Source: Coniferiporia sulphurascens | Taxonomy: Eukaryota > Basidiomycota > Agaricomycetes > Hymenochaetales > Hymenochaetaceae | DNA: 64,000 nucleotides | NCBI GenBank assembly: GCA_002794785.1 | Contig: NBBA01000002.1 | Coordinates: 744,001 to 808,000 of the forward strand | Direction: 5' to 3' | Shown: positions 47,934 to 60,078 of the stretch, one piece after another | Layout of the letters: each line of letters opens with the position of its first letter | Numbering within the stretch: position 1 is the first letter of the stretch | The notes under the pieces: model-generated | Told to the model about the DNA's origin: nothing | The model's input: only the letters and a program-made list of their open reading frames with translations | The model's database searches: none | Program-made: the position numbers and the translations under genes

Positions 47934-48517
47934 GAAAGGGACACTCACTGACAGAGTTGCAGGTAAGACTGTTGCACAGACCAGAATCCCTGATCGATGA
48001 ACACAATCACAGTGACCAAAGTCTCAAAGACTAGGGACACAGGGATGAAGGCCATGCAGGCCAAGACGACTAGCCGACCAATACAGATGAGTGACCAAGG
48101 TCTCGAAGACCAGGATCCCTGAAGACAAATTGTGCTGACTCGAAGTCCGAGCTATAGGTCCTCAGACAACTGCACCACTGACATGAAGTCAGAGTGTGGG
48201 GGACTGCAGAGGAGGGGGGGTACAGATCACGCCGAGGGTGAGGCAGCAGCAGTGAGAGTGAGAGCGGTGGCGGCAAGAGCAAGAGCAAGAGCAAGAGCAA
48301 GAGGGAGAGCGGCGGCGAGGGTGAGAGGGCGAGGAGTGTGATGTGGGGAGTGTGGAAGAGGGGAGTGTGGAAGGGGGGATGTTGATGACAATGATGACAA
48401 CAATGAAGGTGAAGATGATGGGAGGAATGAAGTAGTAGTAAAAAGAGTTGAAACAAGCTTGAGGGCATAATTTGGTTCCATGCTGATCCTTTCAAGCAAA
48501 TTATGTAAAGCCGCTGC
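47934..48517. other. Host or old-repeat spacer with purine-rich low complexity
   Basis: It contains three imperfect copies of a GACCA-(A/G)GTCTC-AAGAC phrase (48000-48120) and an (AGAGCA)n/GGGGAG-type tract at about 48225-48420. Long frames over this tract on both strands are Ala/Arg or Leu/Ser repeats and not genes. Confidence 0.5.
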
Positions 48518-50401
48518 TGTTAGATTTGCTCCCTGAGTAAGGGTTAGAAACAAGTGATAACAGATTCACACAATGATACTAGTTAGTTTAGGGTAGGCTT
48601 GGTACCCTTCACTCGCTAGAGTGTTAGAGCTGATGATGGTGGTAAGAGACAAGAGATGAATTAAACTGCTTTTTACCACAATTTTACATTGGGCTTTTAT
48701 ACCCTACATGTTGTAGTCTATTTACTATGTTCCAGTAGACACTACAACATACTACTCTTGATTTATAAGTCATAGGAATGTTCCAGTACAATCCTGTACA
48801 TGCTATTTACTATTCTTAGTGTTAAGCTCAACAGTTACATGGTACTCAACGTTGGGGCTTCCTGATCGTCAGTGCTGGTGGTGATGACAATGGGGCTTCC
48901 TAGATGTCATAAGTCGAAGGTGATCGTCGGCGGGGCTTCCTGATCGACGATGTGGACATAGTAGGCTTCTTAGCGGAGTCGGGTTACGACGAAGTGACTA
49001 GTGGCACAGCGGCACACAGTAAACTGGTGGTAGCAGATAATGGGCTTGTATGAACAAAGAGCACAAGCTTAGGGCTTGTGCTAACAACTTTACAGGCTTA
49101 TATGCTACTCTATGGGTTTACTACTGTAGCTGCTTGTATGCAGTCATTTACATGGCATGGAAGGTCATGGAAACACAAGGAATGCGATCAGTAAGCAAAG
49201 CACATCATGATGGTGTGATAAGGCATCATCATGGCATCTTATGGTGCAAGGCGAATAAGGATGAGTAAGGAAGAGAAATGGGGGAGTTGCGCTGACTGAT
49301 GATGACAAAGAGGAAGTGAGTCAGCGCAGCTAAAGGGGGATGTAAGGAAAATTGTAACACTTAGCTTCCTATGAGTCAGTTGCATATTCTAGTATGTTCT
49401 ACAGCCTACCGTGCTATCTTTATCTTATGCCAGAACCTTCACTGAGTTTCCATCAAGTCATATAGTATAATACCTAAGGTAACCATTCTCAGATACTACT
49501 ATACCTATGACTAATCGGTTCTGCTGTACGATGCGCTATACTTGGCTCCCATCAATTGCATCTTCAATTGATCGCCATGCTTCTATCAGCTATTCTTAGC
49601 TGAATGCTTAGATATACTTGTGTGGCTCAGCACTTATGCTAGCCTTCTTTAATCTTATCTTGTTGTGGCTTGTTACTTATTACTGTGGACTAAGATTGAG
49701 TTGTTTTGCCTATAGATTAATGATATCAGTGAAAGGGGTTTGCTCTGGTGTCCTATCATCTATTAGCATAAAGAGCTCTTCCGGCCCTACATTCATAAGG
49801 TTTACAATTCTATTGTAACCTGTCATGACTCAATATGATGGTTCTTCATTCATCCAATGCATTAGGAGTTCTCTGTCCATGTTCATCATCTGAGGTGTTC
49901 CTTCTTCTCTTTGATCTACTGTTGTATTTCCTTTGGCTACAAAGTTGTTCATGTATGCAAACATTTGTTCTTGTAATTGCTTATTGATATTGTGAACTAT
50001 TTGGTTGGTGTTCTTAGCATAATTGGTTTGTGCTATCACCATTCATTGATAACATAAGTTGTTATGTGGCCGATTACATATCCTAGTTCTGATGTAAGCA
50101 TTGATTAACCACTTGTTTAATTGGTAAGAGAACATAGTGGCTTTGTGTTTGATTACAATTTCTTGTTTGTCCATTACTGGTATTTCCCTTGTAGTATGAT
50201 CAAATATGATTTGACAGTTATTGTATCCTGCATTTGTGCCTATCGTTGCACATGCTATGTTGAATACCTTCTAGCTAATTAGATTTGTGTCTTTACATCG
50301 CTGACACATTCCCTGGGTATCTATTATGTTTATGGGTCTCTCCATGTCGATCTTGCTAATCTGTCGATCTGGCGATCACGATTTTCATCAATTTACTAAC
50401 A
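48518..50401 (-). mobile_element. TE-A copy 3, older, interrupted by LTR-B, without matching TSD
   Basis: The termini TGTTAGATTTGC and TTTACTAACA are intact. The flanks GCTGC (48513-48517) and CCTTC (50402-50406) do not match. The ORF part (about 50345-49700) is diverged. Against copy 4 it has TGA at two Arg positions and TAG at a Trp position, and CAA where copies 1, 2 and 4 have TGA. It may be a recombinant of two copies or an insertion followed by loss of a flank. Confidence 0.85.
48820..49359 (+). mobile_element. Solo LTR-B (540 bp), TSD CTTAG
   Basis: It runs TGTTAAGCTCAACAG...GGAAAATTGTAACA between CTTAG at 48815-48819 and 49360-49364. It is nested in TE-A copy 3, so LTR-B was active after that copy. 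Confidence 0.95.
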
Positions 50402-53370
50402 CCTTCCCCATTGTCTACTACCCTGTGCCTCTGAGTGTATCAACTTCGTGTCGGTCCTGTTTGGTCCTGTGTATGTGTTGCCTCGACTTCGAGTCGGCGT
50501 GGTGCATACGTGGTCACCCTTGTCTTTGTGACATTGGCTCACACTCTGTATTCCTAGGGGGATGGGGCGCATGGTGTTTTCATCAAGACAGCAATGGCTA
50601 TTCTAAAGTGAGTCTTTGTCTTCATCTTCACTTGAAGTAGATCCCTCGCTGTCATCAACATCGTTGTCATCTAGCAATCCCTGAAGACATCCGTCCTCAT
50701 CTTCATCTTCAGGTGAGCCGTCTTGCATGCCAGGCACGGAATCGCAGGCCATGTCTGTAGGATCAAACCCTATTACACTGAACAAGTCTTTTGGTATGTT
50801 GTTTGCTGTCTCCGTGTTTACCCCTGTTGTATGACCAATGCCTCCGCCACAATGATGCATGAACAGATCCCTGTCCGCAAATCTGCCAGGAATGTGAGTA
50901 AGTGTACATCTAAACCGATATATGATGTTGTGACTGACTTGTTCATGTAAAACGAGTCCCAGTCGTCCACTTCCTCTTTATCCTTGACACACGCAAGCTC
51001 GGACAGGGGCAAGAGTGATGCAGAGCATCCATATGTGAATGCAGGTATTAAGTGAGCGGCCCATATAACACTGCTTGGATCCAGGAAGCTGAACCATGGT
51101 GAACCATCTCCTTCTGCAACAAAGCTGACCCGCTCAAGTCTGCACACATCATCTCCAAACTTATGTTCACTCACATGAGCGAACCATCTAATCCACAGGA
51201 AATCTATGCAACATGATGCTGATTCTGATTTCCAGTACACATCAACATGAAAGATTCCGATGACACATGTGTACCAAAACGGACACAGGATGCAGTTCTC
51301 GGAGACCTCTCGAGACAGGACAAAGACATCGGAAGTGATGGAAGTTGGATTCATGGATTCATGTTGGCGCTGGAGATCATAAGTTGTGTAATTGAGCCAT
51401 AAAGTTTTATACTGATGCATCTGGTTATCCTTGATGTTTACCGACTTGTGGGCTTCCGCAGAAAAGTGTACGTCATCATCATCCTCGACCCCTTCTATTC
51501 TGGCAATGATGCGAATAAGGAGACTGTCAAGAAAACCCTAAGTATAAAGAATTGGTAAGGTCAGGTCTGATGCGAGTGGATGTGCGACAAGGCATACCTC
51601 AACCACAGGGTTGTGCCTATTCATATATAGCCAATCTCCCATATCAATCCCGACTCCTTTTTTACTTACTCGATAGCATTCTCTGTCATCAAAGGCATTG
51701 ACATCAGAGCTGTTGGAGTCAGAGTCAGAGTCGGCACAGGCCTCTGAAACGTGGTCTGTGATCATTTGCAGATTGGATTGGCAACAGTCGATTTCAGTAA
51801 GCTGTTTAAGAAAGCCGACTTTATTAGTGCGTTTGTAATTAGCCTTTGACTATTGATGTTCAGATTTGCCCTGTGAAAAAGGGGTTTGTCAAGGAAAGAA
51901 CATTTAGAAGGCGGATGGGAAAAGGCACACAATGGTGGTTGAATAGGAATCTGTAGTCCCTAAGTGAAGGATGTGAGTAGCATAATCCCCCAGTGCATGA
52001 ATTTTGGATGTTGACAAGTTGAATGTTTTCAACACTGTTCCTCAAATTTGGATTTTTCCAGTGGGTGGTAAAAGGCCCGCAGCTTTCGCTTCCTGACAAA
52101 GTCGCTTCTGAGCCTCTGCCAGCAGTTCGGTGGTTTCATGGACTGCACAGGTAGTTCACTTGAATTTTCTCAGTGCATCCACGAAGTGCAAAGTTGTATT
52201 GTGTAAGGAAGCCACTGTTGCATCAGTATGGATGCGGAGTTTTGCCAACACATGCATAGATGCTGCCAGATAAATTAACTCCAGCATTATGTTGTTGTGA
52301 CGCTTGGGGAGAAAGCCTTCAAATATTGGCATAGCGCACTACATAAAAACAATTTGGCATTATGTGCAACACTACACAATAGATGCACAAAATTCGGATG
52401 CACCTGCAATAGGTCCTCAAATCCATGAGCAGTCATTTGCTTAATTTCTGATATGTTCCCTTTATACTGGCATATAGCTGAACTGAAAGATGGTACAGCA
52501 CAATATCTGGTAATTGCAGTCAATGGCTGAGCTGGTAAAGACTCAGTGAAGAACTTGCCTCTGATCCAACTCATCCACCTTAGTACTCCAGTAAGAATCA
52601 AGTATGTGCACAAGATGAATAAAAGTCTGACACCACACACCCACCTCCCATTCATGTAGTATATCAACAACAAGCATGGAATGAAAGTCGAAGCCCACAT
52701 GGCTCAACCAGGAAGAAAATGCATTCTGATGTCAATATCAGGTGTGAGTCACACTTACAATACCAGAATTGCAAGGATGACTTGCCTCAATGGGAGTTAA
52801 TGATTGCTCGTCCAATAGGGCTTCGACTTGATTGTGGCCAACCTGCAGATGTTTGTCATAGATCAACTTTTGAGCACTATCAATTTTATCTCGACAATCC
52901 TTGTTGTCTATTCATCTTTTATTTCTTCTTGCATGGACATCAGACTTCATTCCCAATTTTGGTATGTTGGCCTTTGAAATAAAGCATCTTGGACAAGGCT
53001 GCTTTCCCTGATTTTTAATTGTCGCAAGCAGGACCCTGAAGACGATGTCAAGACTTGAAACATGTTCATATGCAGAGAACTAACTTTTCAGGGTAGTCCA
53101 TGGAATACGTGAAAATTCTGGGGTACAGTCTTTGTGTGATGCCATCTCTGCATTCCACAATGATGCCGTGCCTCCATGCATGCAGGAAGTCATCATCCAA
53201 TAATAAATTCCACACTGCATGCATTACTTTGCAGCAACAGTGTGTCTGCAATTCATCTGAGGCCTTGAACCCCTTTGTAGCTTTCCACATGAAATCTTGA
53301 AATGTACTTGGAAGCTGAAAGAAATCACAGCCGCATTAATGTGGGAGGCAAAAGATGAAGGTATGTGCAG

Positions 53371-53385
53371 GCTTACAGATGGGAT
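53371..53385. repeat. 15-bp target-site duplication at the LINE 3' end
   Basis: GCTTACAGATGGGAT, repeated exactly at 60064-60078 on the other side of the LINE. It marks target-primed insertion in the Plavaka gene. Confidence 0.95.
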
Positions 53386-53562
53386 TTTTTTATTTTATTT
53401 TTAATTCTGCATTTATATACCGCAACATTACTATGTAAAAGACGCGGATGTGAGACCAAATGAAGTGACGTGTCGGAGGAGATTAACAAATTATGAACTA
53501 TCTGGTTGTAAAGGATGGAAATGTAAGAGTTTTTGTTTTCGGAATTTAATATGAGGATGATT

Positions 53563-56500
53563 TTATGGTGGAAAATTTCTAGACGGGAGAATTGGGTCAT
53601 GAATGGTAAATGCTTTTGTGAATGTGTTAGAGGAGTTTAAGAATGAAGCGAATTTTTGAAGGTATTGTTCTTTGGTAAAAAGGATGTGGTCTGGTGGCGG
53701 TATGGCATTCCCGAAGGCTTGAATGCGTGCGAATTTAAGCAGAGGGCATCGTCAAATAATGTGATCCCTGGTTTGTATACGTTCGCTGCAAGGGCATGAT
53801 ATGAGTTCGGTTGGTACGAAGTGACGATAGTAATCCCCAAAGTGACCGTGTCCAGTTATTGCATGAAAAATATGCAATGATATGTCTCATGGGTAGTAGA
53901 AACATTTCCAAAAAGGTGTGAGTTTCGATGATGGAATTCCGGAAATTGTGTTAAATGATGTGGAATCTGAGATGTTTTTGGTGTTTCGAATGAGATGAGA
54001 CCAGGATGTAATAGCGTGAAGGTTAATATCTTCTTTTTCGCCTGTGTATGTTTTGAGTAGAAATGGACAGCCTATTGGAGAGAAGTGCGTAAGGTTGTCG
54101 GCAACGACATTGCCAGGGATGCCAAGGTGACCAGGGGACCAATGAAAATGAATATGGTTGTGAGTGTTAGAAGTGAAGGAATCAGAAAATTGACAGAAGA
54201 TTTTGGAAGAACATTGAGCAGTGTGAGGAGAAAGATCGATGATGGCTGGGATACATGACGATGAATCAGAGAAGAAATGAATATTGTTAATATGTGAGGT
54301 AGAAAGAATGTGTTGTTGTCTGAATAGCGTAATGCGTTCTGTACATTTGGCAAGGGCATACATTTCAGCATTGAACGAGGAACCAGAAGGAGAGCAATAA
54401 AAATGACTGAGGTCGACAATTTGAGAATTATGGTAGATGACGAAGGCGGATATTGTGACGGATTTGTTATTTTTGTAGTTTTTGGAACCATCTGTGTAAA
54501 CTAAGAGATTGTGAATATTTTTTAATAAAGAATCGTGTAAAAGAATAATGCGATTTTTTTGTTGATTTTTACGTTCTAGTGGTGAAGTTCCGGATTCAAG
54601 GTGATAAGATAAAGAATTGTAGTGATATTGAGATGGATTACTGGGTAAGTGTTGAGACGGATGGGCGAGATATGGATTGATATGTTCAGTTCTGGGATCT
54701 GCGAGAAAGGCGAGGCGATGAAGTTGCGTTTTTGGTTTTGATGAAGTGGATTTGTGTCGAGATGTAATAGGGGGTTTTGATGTAGGGAGACGAGGCCATG
54801 AAGAGGGTAGTCGGTTAAGAAGTTGAGAATTTAGAGGGAGGTGATTGAGATGAAGGGCGGTAGATTGATTATATTTGTTGAGAAGGATCGGAATTGGTAG
54901 AACGTGTGAGATGCAATGTAGAGCGTGAGACAGTGTAGTTCTGAAAGTTCTGGTAAGTAGACGAAGACTTTGGTTTTGCGCGATGGTCATATGATTGAGT
55001 TTGGTTTTTTGTCAAATACTGGTGAACCATAGTTGGAAGCCATAGGTAAGGACTGGAAGAATATTTGCGAAGTGTAAAGTGCGGAAGTTGGCGAATGATA
55101 GACCACGAATCGTGTTTCCGAGGATATGTAAAGCCATGGTGGTAGAGCGTGCCCTCATGCACATGTGATGAATGTGGTGATTAAAGTTGAGTCTTTGGTC
55201 AAGATAGAAACCGAGCCAGCGAATGATGGGGGAAGGGGTGATGACCATGGGCAGTGAATGAATATCTGATAGGGTAATGGATGGAAAAGATGTAGGAGAG
55301 AAACCGTGTCTAATAAAGTGGATAAGATCGGATTTAAAGTGATCGATAGAAAGTTGAATGTTGTTAAGTTTACTGGAAATAATATTGTAAGTGTTGGTGA
55401 GGAGTCGTATGTTTTCTTGATATGATTCTGAATATACTAAAATGAGTTGATCATCAACGTAAGCTTTAAGACATGTGTCCGATGATGAATCAAAGGAATG
55501 AAGAATGAATGCCATGTAAATGGATGAAAGAATTGGAGATATGGGAGATCCTTGTGGAATACCGATGTTATGAATAGGTTTTGGTTCGGAAATAAAATTG
55601 TCAATTTTAAATGATATATGATGGTCAGAAAGGAAAGCTTGCGTCCATAGTATTATTTTTGAATCAAAGCCAAGAAGATGTAAGGAATGTAAGAGTCGAG
55701 AGTGGTTGACGTTATCGAAGTATCCTTTAATGTTGATGGCGAGGGCTGATATGAATAGTTTCTTTTTGTGTGCAATTTGGATGTCATGAACAAGTGATAG
55801 GCCAGCGTTGATAGTGCAAGAATTTGAGTGACCACCAAATTGGATTGTAGGGATTAGATTGAAACGACTGACATCCCATGTAAGGCGTTTGGCAATGATT
55901 TTTTCGAGAATTTTTCCGATGCATTCGAGGAGTGCTATTGGTCGATAAGATCTGGGGCTGCTAGAGTCGGTTTTGTTAGGTTTGGGAATGAGAACAATGT
56001 TAGCATTTTTCCATGGGTGTAGATGTCATGAAAAACATTCATTAAAAAGATTAAAAAGAATTGTTGGATGAACGGAATTAACCCATTTTAGATACACATA
56101 AGAGATATTGGAAATGCCCGGTGCTGAATTGTTATGTGTAAGGTTAAGGCATGTATCGATTTCATTTTGAGTAATGCGAGGTGATGCTCGAGTCGGTTTC
56201 TTTGGTAGGTCGTATGGAAGTTCAGCGACATTAGGTTGTGGTGCGTTAGAAAAGAATGATTGATGGAAGACGTCTGCCTGTTGCGTTGGTGTATGTGCGT
56301 ATTGATTGTTATAAAGAATAGGTGGAGTCCGTGTTTTTCGTTTTCCTGAAGACCATTTGGCATATCGATAGATATCGTAGGTTGACGCTCCCTCTAGGAC
56401 AGATGTTGCCCATGATTGTTTAGCTTTTTTGAATATTAGTCAAGCCTCTTTATGAAGATGTTCTTTTTCGAAATTGTTGGAGCAGTCCCGGAAAGCGCGT

Positions 56501-57510
56501 ATAGCTTGATCGCAGTCATTGTTCCACCAATATGAATATGAAAAGGTAACTGAGGTGGTTTGGGGCATAATGTCTGATGTTGTTAGCAAAATTTTGTTAG
56601 TCAATTGATGTGCAAATTCAGTAATGGAGTCATTGTTCTCGAAAGCGGGAAGAGGTTGTTCGTCTAAAAGAAAACTGAATTTTTCAATCCATTCTTTCTT
56701 ACATTCAGGGTCATATTTGTAGCTCGTAACCGTTTCTTCTGGAGTGAATTCAAGATTAGTGGGTAAGAATGCAAGAGTGATCGGAATATGATTGGATGAA
56801 TAAGCTGCCATGTCGACGCAGGTCCAGTCATAAAAGAAATCGGAAAGAATCACTGTAAAATTGAGAAGTGTTAGATCAATAATAGAATCAGATTGACAAT
56901 GTTGGCCTTTGCAAGTAGGAAAGTCAGTGTCATTAAGAATAAATAACGATTGATCTTGGGTCCACATAAGAAAGTCGTCCGCTTCCGATGAATTTCGTCA
57001 TAATGTTCGATTTGGGAGAGACCATTCCGAATGATGAATATTGAAGTCGCCCAAGATGCAAGTAGGAATGTTGTATTCAAGTTCAATGTCAATGAGGAAA
57101 CAAATGTTGTCACCGAGAATACCAGAACCATAATTGTAGCAGTTAATGAGGCGGAAAGTTTTGCCGAGGTATGTGACGTCGATGGTCATGAAATCTTTAT
57201 GGTTAGTGATATCTTGTTGTGAAATTGCTGAAAGGTTAGGAAAAGATTTGCAAATATAAATGATTACGTGAGGTTTAATCGGAGAAGTTGGGTCGAATGA
57301 CGGAATAAAATAATCCCAAGCCAGATGTTTGATAGGAAGTAGAATAGGTACTCCGTCTGGGGAAGAATCAGATCGAGCTAAGCCAGAAAATCCAATGAAC
57401 GGTTCTTGAAGAGCGAGAATATGTAAATTTGGGTTATTGAGAAGGCGAGTTGTGCGCAGTCCGCTTTTTGCTACATTTAGCTGAAGGATGCGTATGGCCA
57501 TATGATTCAT
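53563..57510 (-). pseudogene. LINE ORF2: APE endonuclease, reverse transcriptase, RNase H; six internal TGA
   Basis: It has 1316 codons to a terminal TAA. The APE domain opens with ILQLNVAKSG, then LALQEPF and GDFNIHHSEW. Reverse transcriptase shows NIVLIPKPNK, SYRPIALLECIGKILEK, GIPQGSPISPILS and the catalytic YVDD (about 55460). RNase H shows VYTDGSKN, NAEMYALAKC, FSDSSS and HWSPGHLGIPGN. A C-terminal Cys/His stretch (CPCSERIQTRDHII) follows. Internal TGA codons lie at 56998, 56440, 56026, 55012, 53887 and 53752 (lowest base given), with no internal TAA or TAG. The start overlaps the ORF1 stop as ATGA, consistent with coupled termination and restart. Confidence 0.9.
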
Positions 57511-59867
57511 AGAGTATCGTTGTTGACTGAGTTGTGTGGGTCTACCTGCATGGTCGGGGATGTCAAACGATTGAATGCTGGATCAGAAATAAATGCTCGT
57601 CGAGATGGGTGTATGTTAATGAGATTGGGATTAAGCGATGACGGTGATGGTGGCGATGATAATGACATTCGAACTGGTGCCGGATTATGATTGAAATAAA
57701 GAGCACGTTGTGAGCAATCTATAGAGTCTGCTGGATGAGCACTGGAACAGTTGACACAATGGAAATGATCGCATGGTTGATTGTCCTGGTAACGAGTGCT
57801 TGAACAGCCTGAACACATTTCACGGTGTTGAGAAGTAAGGTGACGTTTTGAAGCGCAATATCGACATCCTAGTGGTTGGGTGCAGTTGATTGTTAAGTGT
57901 CCGAATTTCCAGCATTTCGTGCATTGCGAGAATCGAGGTTTTTCTTTCCATACGACTGGTACTGTTGATTGTCCGAAGATAAAGAAAACTGATGTAGTTA
58001 CTTTTCGTAATAAATCTCCGTTTGGGTCCTCGAATGCGAATGAGATAGATGAGCGGGGTTTTGTGATGAATTCTGGATTATGTGCCCAGCGAGGTGGTTG
58101 AGTGATTTTAAGAGTCCGGAAGAGGTCATTAAGAAGGAGTGATTGGAGGATTTCTAGCTCAGAGAAAATTGGAAGATTGGGTCCATTTGACGTGATGATG
58201 TTGCTAAGTATAACTTTTGACCATTTGATGTCGCGGGTGATAGTAAGCGGATGGTTAGGGCGTAATTCGAAGGTGTCTTTAAGGATAGGGATGATAGCGT
58301 TTATAGAGTTGTTGGAGATGTTGTTTGGAAAGGAGAAAATGCAGTTGCCGGACATATTCCAGTCAGTGCCAATGATGCGGATGTGTCGAGCGGTGGGAAT
58401 GCGGTCAAGTTTAGCCTGAATGCGATCGATGAGAGTCTTGGAGTTAGGTCTGGATGAAAGGGGCATGTTTTGTCCTTGGAAACATGCAATGTAACAATTG
58501 AGAATAGAGATTGACGCCAGTGTGGATGGAAGAAGTTTAGGTTGAGTCGCTGGCATGTTAAGTCCTAGATGATCCTTGTATGACATAGTGCTGATTGGTT
58601 GATCAACGATCGGGTTATGAAGAGTTACTGGAGACGGAGTGCGTTGATGTGGGCCGGCTGGACGAGTGCGTGAGATTGGGATAGATTGCGGTTGTGGTGG
58701 TTGTATAAACCCGTGGCTGATGTTATCGTTTTCGTATGAGTTATCGTCGGTGAAAGACACATGTCTTGTGTTCGCGGGAACGTTGGTTTGGGGGTTATTG
58801 ATAGGAGGACCGAACGAAGCTACAGTTTCTTCCAATTGAACCATTCTGGAAATAATACGAAGTTCTAGATCTTTTGCATGTTGTTTTGCCTGTTCTTGAA
58901 GGGTAGTTTGAAGCATAGTGATCATAGAAGTTATTGTAGAGAAATTTGGACCGGATGTTACAGTGGCAGCTATGGGTTCAGCAACGTTGTCGTGCAAAGA
59001 ATTAGGGAAAAGAATTGGGTTCCTAACGCGGAAATCGAACTGGCCAGTGTCGTCAATTGATGTTTTGTGATATGTAATGGGTAAGGTCGGTTCCGCCGGA
59101 TGAATAATTGTAACCGAAGTGCTAGATGGAACAAAATGAAGATGAAACAGTTGAATGGCGTTTGCTAAGGAATTCATAGAATGATCCGTAAGATGTTGAT
59201 TAAATCATGAAGGCCATGTGTTGGCGATAAGAGAAAGCAATTGTTCGATGGAAGATGTCCATTCTTCAAATGATCGTGGGGCTAAAACGTTTTCAAGAGC
59301 ATTGCATGATTCAGAAATGAGGATCCTGTCTTCCATATTAGTTTCGTCAGGTGATGGTGTGAATCGAAGTCGTCGATGTTGGTGCGTGAGATGTTCTGAG
59401 GACGATGATGAATGTGATTGGTTGGAGTTTTGATGCGCAAGGATAGGGGCAGGCATGGGTTGTTGAGATGATGGAGCATGAATAGAGGGGGAGGCAGCTT
59501 GAACAAGGGACTGAGAGTTGAGAGGAAAAACAACGTCCATAGGGGTGATATTTGGAGCTGCGAGTGTAATGTCTGAATAATTGGCATAGGTAGAAGAAAA
59601 GTCTTGGAAGTGTGCATTGAAGGATGGGTCTTGAGAGGTAGGCATAGATAAGACAGACGGTGACTGAGATGAAGGAAGTATTTGCTGATATCCTGTTATT
59701 TCTGTGTTTTTGTTAATGTCAACGTTTTCTTTAGGGGGAGAAGGAAGAGGATGAGGAGGAGAGTGAGAGGCAGGAATATTGGGAGACATAGAATTGTAGG
59801 CATGCATTTCTTCAGGGGTGTTAGCGAATCTGGGACTGTTGAGGGATGGGGTTTGAGAGTGCGCCAT
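57507..59867 (-). pseudogene. LINE ORF1 with CCHC zinc knuckles; one internal TGA
   Basis: It has 787 codons in one register from 59867 to the stop at 57509-57507, broken once by TGA at 59207-59205. The first 220 residues are Ser/Pro-rich and disordered. The central part resembles the nucleic-acid-binding ORF1 region of fungal LINEs. Three zinc knuckles near the C-terminus begin CTKCWKFGHLTINC. ORF1 proteins bind element RNA. If the TGA is a true stop, translation could restart at 59177. Confidence 0.88.
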
Positions 59868-60063
59868 TGGGGGAAAGAAGAATAAAGGGATAGGGGATGG
59901 GGAGGAAAGGGAAGTGGATGGGTTGAAGTTAGGTGAAAAACAGCTCGACAGATGTCTACTGTGAGGGGGAACTGGTGTGGGTAGTTAACCCAGGAAGTTT
60001 AGGGGCGGCGTATGTGGCTGTGCAGAGTGTGAGATGATGGTGGTAAGAGGTCAAGGGGTTCGT

Positions 60064-60078
60064 GCTTACAGATGGGAT
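60064..60078. repeat. 15-bp target-site duplication at the LINE 5' end
   Basis: An exact copy of 53371-53385 (GCTTACAGATGGGAT). It lies in or next to an intron of the Plavaka gene, between the CNIHHFAHIPS exon and the next one. Confidence 0.95.

Larger units (their letters stand above)
53386..60063 (-). mobile_element. 6.7-kb non-LTR retrotransposon (LINE), Tad/I-like layout
   Basis: It is bounded by a perfect 15-bp duplication. On the minus strand it has a 5' leader, ORF1 (zinc knuckles), ORF2 (APE endonuclease, reverse transcriptase, RNase H) and a 3' end in an A-rich tail (complement of TTTTTTATTTTATTTTT at 53386-53402). The presence of a full-length 5' end and precise duplication suggests a relatively recent, complete insertion. 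Clade assignment to Tad/I is inferred from domain order. Confidence 0.93.

Noticed and set aside
48070..48553. Overlapping frames of 108 and 141 codons near 48.3 kb
   Set aside because: They derive from an AGAGCA/GGGGAG simple-sequence tract and have no domain content.
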